Assembly: GCF_032854445.1 (NCBI RefSeq)
Contig: NC_088302.1
Span: 27,555,080-27,619,079, forward strand
Direction: 5' to 3'
From: Liolophura sinensis
Lineage: Eukaryota; Mollusca; Polyplacophora; Chitonida; Chitonidae
DNA length: 64,000 nt
Every line of letters begins with the position of its first letter. The stretch's first letter is position 1. Below the pieces are notes generated by a model that was not told where the DNA came from, made no database searches, and saw only the letters and a program-made list of their open reading frames with translations. This document shows, one piece after another, positions 57,851-64,000 of the stretch. Position numbers and translations under genes: made by a program.

Positions 57851-60800
57851 TTAATGCGTGACATGTTTTAATTTGATGTTTGTTAGCTTAAAAACGGTAG
57901 TAAATCTTGATGATTTTTACTATAATAAAATAGCATTCTTCTGAAGGAACGATTAACATAACCGATAAAGACGGACAATACTTCTACCGAATGCCCGCGA
58001 CAAATATCTGATACCAGGATATGTGCTCTAGAGAGTGCTGAGGTCTCAACACCCCAGAGTTCGCCGCCCGGTGGATCATATCGGTCATAGCAGTCCCAAG
58101 TAACTGGGCTTACTCGTACTAATCCATGATATGTGGTTGGGGGGCCTCTTGGCTGTTAAGGTGTGGATAACCTCAGTTGATAGCGGGACCATGGCTGTTT
58201 AATGGTCCATATGTCGACCGTCTGAACAGAACTCACGCTGCCTATAATCAACTCATGTCAGTCTTCACCTAATGCTATTACGCCCGTGATTTATGGTATT
58301 ATTTTAACGAGAAGTACGTCTACCGGAAATAGTCCTGTCTGAAGGGTTACAACTGATAAAGGTGTCCCGGATCTACTTTAGTAATTGCCCCCGGTTATAT
58401 ATGTGAACCGAAATCACGTTCCTGGAGGACATTTGGCAAGAAAAGCATGGGACAAGAAATAGTCTATACCAGCAATGGAGCCATTTACAAGGTATGATGG
58501 TGACAGAAGAAATCCTCAACACATTCGGGATAATTAAGGGCACTAATTCACTAAATCCCCTTGAATGTTTGGAAATCGATGTTTGCAAGCACTTTTTTCC
58601 AAAATAAAAAAGATTATCACGAAAGTAATATGAGGACAGTCGCGAACTGCCCTGAAGATTTATTCATATAGATATATTTGACTTTTCGTTAAAAGAAATA
58701 TTACCCAGTAATTGTGTATTGGTAAGAACTAAATGTTATTTATGTTGTTTCATGTTGTGATGAATACATGATACCAATTCCATGCAACAATTAAGTGTAG
58801 TGGTAAAAATGCTTATTCATATCAAACAAACATTAGTTAAAGGCTTTGAAACCATTCCTTAAAGAATTGAAAAATTTCCCATTAATATTTTAAAGTTAAA
58901 TCTTCAGAGAGTTAAATAGTTGATGACAACATGGTCAGCAATGCTGTCAAACAACTGGATATATAAAATATACGTGAAAATTTTTGCTACCGAAACTAAC
59001 TTCAGAATCATGAACTCTTTTCATAGGAAGAATAAAATAATGAGTCAGAAAAAGAGTGTGTGCCCGGACATCTCGTACTGACAACTTGATCACGTCCAGA
59101 CATCCACATGTGTGGCAATTGAAGGCAATTACAAGCTGAATGTCATACATTTGATTATCGAATTGCGGATTCATTTCGCCTGTCAAATGGGATTAAGGCT
59201 TCAGATCCGTGTGTAGCATAGAGATTCGGGGTGACCTAGCTTTCCAGTCCAACACTGTTTGTTCTCAAATTCCTTTGGGGATTAACCATGAAGAAGAAAC
59301 TGGTCTCCCTCCGCAGTTTGAGACGATCTTCAATTAATATGACTTTGTGGCATTATAATTCCTGATTCCTGCAAATAATAAAGGAGGTGGGGGGGGGGGG
59401 GGGGGGGCTGCTATCAGAAAAACCCCGGGTGCAGGGTTATACGGAATGATGAAGATGGAAGGAGAATCTAATTGCTGTTTAAACACAGAAACATACCTAA
59501 TCTTACCCCAATCCATCCGTCGATCCATTATTACATATAAATACCTAATCAAGGCATTCTGGTTCAATTTCCGCGGTGTGTGCTGTATTATTATAGGTTT
59601 GGTAATCACAGTTTTTGATGCTCTCTTTAATCAGATATTATTTTGGGCGTCGGATAAGACCAAGATAGTAAACTGGAGAAGTTGGTGATCCCAACGCCCA
59701 AGGTACGTTGTTTATCAACGATACCAAAGCTACATGTAGGTATGCCGTTAAGACTTTATAGAGAATTTGCCTGTACGTGATGGATACAAAACCGACATAG
59801 AGATTTTGATTAAATTTAATTTTTTCATGACGTGCTGGATGGCAAGATTTATCCCTCTGTGGTACGTGATGATGGTTGATAAACCTACAGGTATAAACTT
59901 TCATTTTCCGAAATATTCGCATTTATTCTGGTTGCATCGCAACGTCACGAGCATAATGCAAACCCTTAACACCATAAGCTAATACTTTGATGAGACTATT
60001 TATCTTACACGTAATACATGCGCAAAATAGTCGTTCAAAACATGTTAAAAATAAAACGGTTTCTTGAGCTACAGCTATGTCCTTCATGATGATTCATGAT
60101 GAGTATGCTGTACCGTAAAAGTATGATAAACATGGTGATTTGAATATATAGGATTCCACTCTCCAGCAGTCCAGAGTATGAAAGGTCCCTTATTATTTCC
60201 GACATCCATGTAGTGTCAAAGCTTTTTTCGAGTCAATCTGATGAATAGTTTGAAGTTCAGAAGACAGTACTCTGTCGATAGATACTTAATAACGATTGCC
60301 GTCAACCAGAATTATTTTCATGAATGCTTGTATGAATTATATCAGTGTTCTTGCTTAATTCAATTGCACCATATCATTGGCGAAAAATTAACAATAGGGA
60401 AAAAATCTAGAAGTATAGCATCTGTGGGAGAAATTTAGAGATGAATACCACCAAACTTAGATGACAAGTCGTGAATACTTTCAAAATAGTCATTTAAATG
60501 ATAACGAACATTTAAATTAAAAAATGTAATAATTGCACAGACACGGCGATAGCTAATACGGAATTATGACAATCTTGCTGATATGTGGGTTTCAGTTTCA
60601 ACAGCAGAAACCTACTACTCGCTAAATTCTTGTAGAATATGAATTGCACACAAAACCAGACGACGTCACCAATGTCCAGCAAGAATGAAATTTATGGGTT
60701 ATACGAAAGCTCCTGATTCGATATTTCACAGCCTAATAGCGTCTAGACATTCCAGATTTGCACGAAATGAAGCCATTTACAAGCTGAATATACTAGTAAT

Positions 60801-61739
60801 GTATTTCAGTCTCGCCATGCAAGTCCCACTTTTACTCAGTACCACTCATGGCAAATGCCACATGTTTACTATGTAAACATCTCACATATTTATTAAAGTA
60901 AACACGTTTACATGTTTATCGGCTAAGTCATGCTTACTATACTAGTCTATTTGTGTGTATGGAAAGTATCCACCACATTACTAGTTTACAGGTATCTTTA
61001 GTTTCCAAACACAGTTTTTTATGAACAAACACCAAGACGCTTTTCTAAACTGTAACAGAAATAAAAAGGAAATACTTACTTTGGCGTGTAGTGATAAATA
61101 ACCCGGACAAAACAGGCTTGGTTGCGTTATCACCAGTTTGGTGAAGGGACTCCATGCCCACATGCGGTGTTCTTATCCTTTATGTATAGCATAAAAATGT
61201 ACTCAAATATAGTCTGGGATATACTTATATCCATAGAGATAGCATTCTCTTTAAGTGAACTCATGTAGGCGGATACAACACAGGGAGGTTCGTTTAAACA
61301 ATTAATATCGTTGCCAAGACCTGTTTGGTGATCTCCGTTCAGTACTTCCATGGAACATTATTTAAATTCCTGAATAATTTCCATAATAATTTCTACTCAC
61401 CATAAAACTCATTATAAAACTCACCATCAACCTAGAAGAATCATGGAGTACATTCTTCCAAAATGAAAGACAGGTAGATATACAAATCCGTATAAACTGA
61501 TTTATTTATTGTTTTATGTGGAGGCATTCATGCAATGATGGCAATATATAACATCACTCTGTCTCTTTAGAACCAAGGCGGTAATGAAGGTAATACATAA
61601 ATAAGTACTCCTTTCTCCGTTGTCATATGATCGATGTACGGAAAATAGGAGCATGTTGCCTGGTTCTTTCTTCTGTATGTTCCATTCGGTGTCCGTGTAG
61701 CTTTCAATCAACCTACCATATTCGCATTCATGAGCCCTT
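57851..61739. other. non-coding stretch, nothing assigned
   Basis: A G-run of about 19 lies at 59389-59407. Open frames stay under 100 codons and show no motif or splice chain. No SINE of family A or B was found. Confidence 0.4.
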
Positions 61740-61920
61740 GTGTATGGAAGCCGGATAAGGACAGCCGGGACGACGGGAGAGCAAATCGCACGCCAATTCT
61801 ACTGTCCCCGTACCGTGGCTCGCGACTCACGGGGCGAGGTGACGAAGGGACGAGGACGACACCATTCTCGCGCGATTTGCACCCTCCACGCGTCGCGCCC
61901 GCGGGGCGAGATGTCCTCAT
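61740..61920. repeat. GC-rich patch with imperfect inverted repeat
   Basis: About 180 bp are far richer in G and C than the AT-rich surroundings, with many CpG. GAGAGCAAATCGCACG near 61777 and the complement-like CGCGCGATTTGCACCCTC near 61869 form an imperfect inverted repeat. Open frames on both strands follow from the composition. The element type is unknown. Confidence 0.5.
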
Positions 61921-62022
61921 CCAACTTTCATACCTGTGTTTCTTTGTACTTGAGTCACAACAGGCCAGTGTGATAGGGAGAGTTGTTTAGGGCTGACTGT
62001 AACCGTTCCGATGAATCTTAAT

Positions 62023-62613
62023 CTTTAAAGGAGAAGAAAACGTAAAAATCCTGCCAAAATCAAATGAGAGAGCGTCAAAACTTATTTGCAAATATGATGT
62101 GGAATAGTTTTGGGGCTTTTTTTTTTCAAGAGAAAAGGGTATTTGAAAATATTTTTGTATGGTGGGTATTTGGGACAAACTTTTGCTATTTATCGTTGTT
62201 GCATAATAATGTTCTAAATAGGGATGTGATGCTTGTTTAATAAATTTATTTTAATGTAAATTTTTTGTCTATATCGGAACATATGCATTTAACCTACATT
62301 ATGATAATATTTATGAACATATTAAAAATATAAATATGATCCCAATTGAGGTTTAATACATTTGTTAGCTGAAAAGAACAGTGAAAAAATATTTATTAAA
62401 CCTGTGTTGCATCCTCATTTCTGACATTATTAAACAAAGACTATAAATACCAAAAGGTGGTCCCAAATACCCACCATACAAAAATTATTTTCAAGCGTCT
62501 TTTTCTTCTTAAGGAAAAATCGGAAAAAAATATTGAAGACCACATTTAGGAATAACTTTTCGCACTCTTTCATCTGAACTTTATGTCATTTTTATGTTTT
62601 CACCACCTTTAAC
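62023..62613. mobile_element. foldback/MITE element with long terminal inverted repeats
   Basis: The left part (62023-62180) and the complement of 62457-62613 align end to end. Outer wording is CTTTAAAGGAGAAGAAAACG against TGTTAAAGGTGGTGAAAACA. The inner 30 or so bases (TTTTTGTATGGTGGGTATTTGGGAC) are almost identical. The arms are about 155 bp with about 275 bp between them. The terminus and total length (about 590 bp) agree with the element at 48130-48716, but the inner sequence differs. Confidence 0.75.
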
Positions 62614-63670
62614 ATTCTTCACATCAGGCTACTGAACACCGAACACAGACATATACAGGTCAAGGTTAATTCAGATATCAAAGGCGGGAAGGGTTATAGA
62701 CAGAATCATTTGCATAATTAGATTTCTGCCGATTTGCAAACAAGACTGAGCTCGAAGACGTCAGTGGGTTTTAGTATTGAGTATTCACGCATGTTTGGAC
62801 GTCAGCATGTTCTGCCTATCTCAATTCTGTTTTTAACCGCGAGAGCTACTGCATCTCTGAAGTATGTGTCAGTTATCAGTGAACTGCGGATCAGCATAGT
62901 CACATTTTCTTGACTTATCTGCGATAACTTCGGCATATCGATATAGACTGTAATACCGGTACGGGATTAACGAAAGTCATACATGTGGAGCGATTTGTCT
63001 CACCGAAGCAACCAACCCATACAAATGTCCCCAGTGACAGAGATTTGGTAGGCTCGCTATAGTTTCGATACGACTATTGCAGTAACAGTTAACGTGCATG
63101 TAGCTCTGGATTTTGTGCCCGTGCTTTAATCACATAGTATTCGAATTACGTGCATTACCGTATTATTTAGCAGTATTGAAACATTCACGGAGTCTAGTGA
63201 TGCCAATACTGCACCAAATATTGGAATTATAATGAACGAATGAATGGTTGGGGTTTAACATCATTAGGTGTGCGCATATACTGCGTATTATTGCATAAAT
63301 AATTTCTTGTGCCCAGACTACCGCACCCAGCTCTAGCTATACATTTTTGTGATCCAAATATCACACTCAGTGTTACATACATCTATGTTCTTTTTGATCC
63401 GAATCTCAGTCCTAGTTACAGTACGTTATTTTATGATCAAAATAGGCATACCGATCCCAGTGCTATAGTCTCTTTAAGCAGTCTCCTACAGCGGTTATCT
63501 GTAAAGTTAGTAATACTCCCTACCAAAATTACCTTTAGTCAGTGACACGCAACAAGACAAGCTCTACACATGGATTTGTTGGAAGTCTATATTCTTACAC
63601 AGAAAATGAAGTTTTCTCATTCATAATGTTAAAGTGCACAAGCTCGGTTTCAACACCAAGAACTCATTGC
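62614..63670. other. non-coding stretch, nothing assigned
   Basis: A piece near 63245 (GGTTGGGGTTTAACATCATTA) may be a relic of a SINE-A tail. Nothing else was recognised. Confidence 0.35.
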
Positions 63671-63950
63671 CTCGAGTGTCGTCATAATTACATGTATTCA
63701 AAAACCAGTGGCATGCTGGATATTGGCCAGAGTTCAATATGCTTTGACATAGGTCGACATCAGTTACCTAAGCTGCTATCGAATTTAACATGAGCCCTGT
63801 TTCTGATCCTGCCATATTTAACATTGCTCGCACGTTTTAGCAGTATGGTTTTATAGTTAGATGTTAGGAAATTTTGTTATAAAGAGAAAAAAATGCAGTC
63901 TATTCGCTGAGCCAGTAGTGTAGACTGTGTTACTGCGTGGTTTGTTCTAA
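63671..63950 (+). repeat. dispersed repeat R2, left-part copy
   Basis: CCTCGAGTGTCGTCATAAT, then GCTGGATATTGGCC.GAGTTCAATAT, ACCTAAGCTGC and GAAATTTTGTTATAAA, correspond to 16729-16945 in order. Identity is moderate. The copy may continue past the window. Confidence 0.5.
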
Positions 63951-64000
63951 CCGCAAGGCGGTGAATCTTTTGTAATGCAAATTACTCTTCACGCCTGTTG

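Overview
The window looks like nuclear DNA of a lophotrochozoan animal, most likely a mollusc (inference). It is AT-rich and intron-rich, with no bacterial-style gene packing. It is full of two tRNA-derived SINE families whose conserved tails, ending near TACGACGTTAAACCCC or TACGGCGTTAAACACC, I associate with mollusc genomes. No rRNA, CRISPR array or prokaryotic operon is visible.

One real host gene can be supported. It lies on the minus strand with coding exons from 43769 down to 21346. I assembled fourteen exons by hand from splice signals and phase, and they join into one uninterrupted frame of 445 codons plus a stop. The protein has a C3HC4 RING finger at the start of the visible part, a helical and coiled-coil-like middle, a conserved-looking beta/alpha region, and a C-terminal Cys/His zinc finger resembling a UBR box of the UBR4 type. 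The upstream exon carrying the initiator Met was not identified. I know of no named gene with this order.

The rest is mobile and repetitive DNA. Positions 1-10230 hold SINEs, a 21-bp minisatellite and unassigned DNA. Positions 10375-14035 hold a broken Ty3/Gypsy retrotransposon (zinc knuckle, protease, RT, RNase H, integrase, probable 3' LTR). Positions 14036-21345 hold repeats and SINEs, including a degenerate 92-bp array just past the stop codon of the gene. The introns of the RING gene carry SINEs (one pair nested, with clear target-site duplications) and arrays of 82-, 40- and 86-bp units; a 28-bp array lies directly upstream of the RING exon. From 44431 to the end there are SINEs, a strong 94-nt hairpin, two roughly 590-bp TIR elements sharing ends, four decayed copies of a 0.5-0.6 kb unit, an integrase fragment, a Myb/SANT-like transposon remnant and a GC-rich patch.

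All calls were made by eye. Exon edges follow GT/AG and phase, and family names rest on motif recognition, not on database searches.
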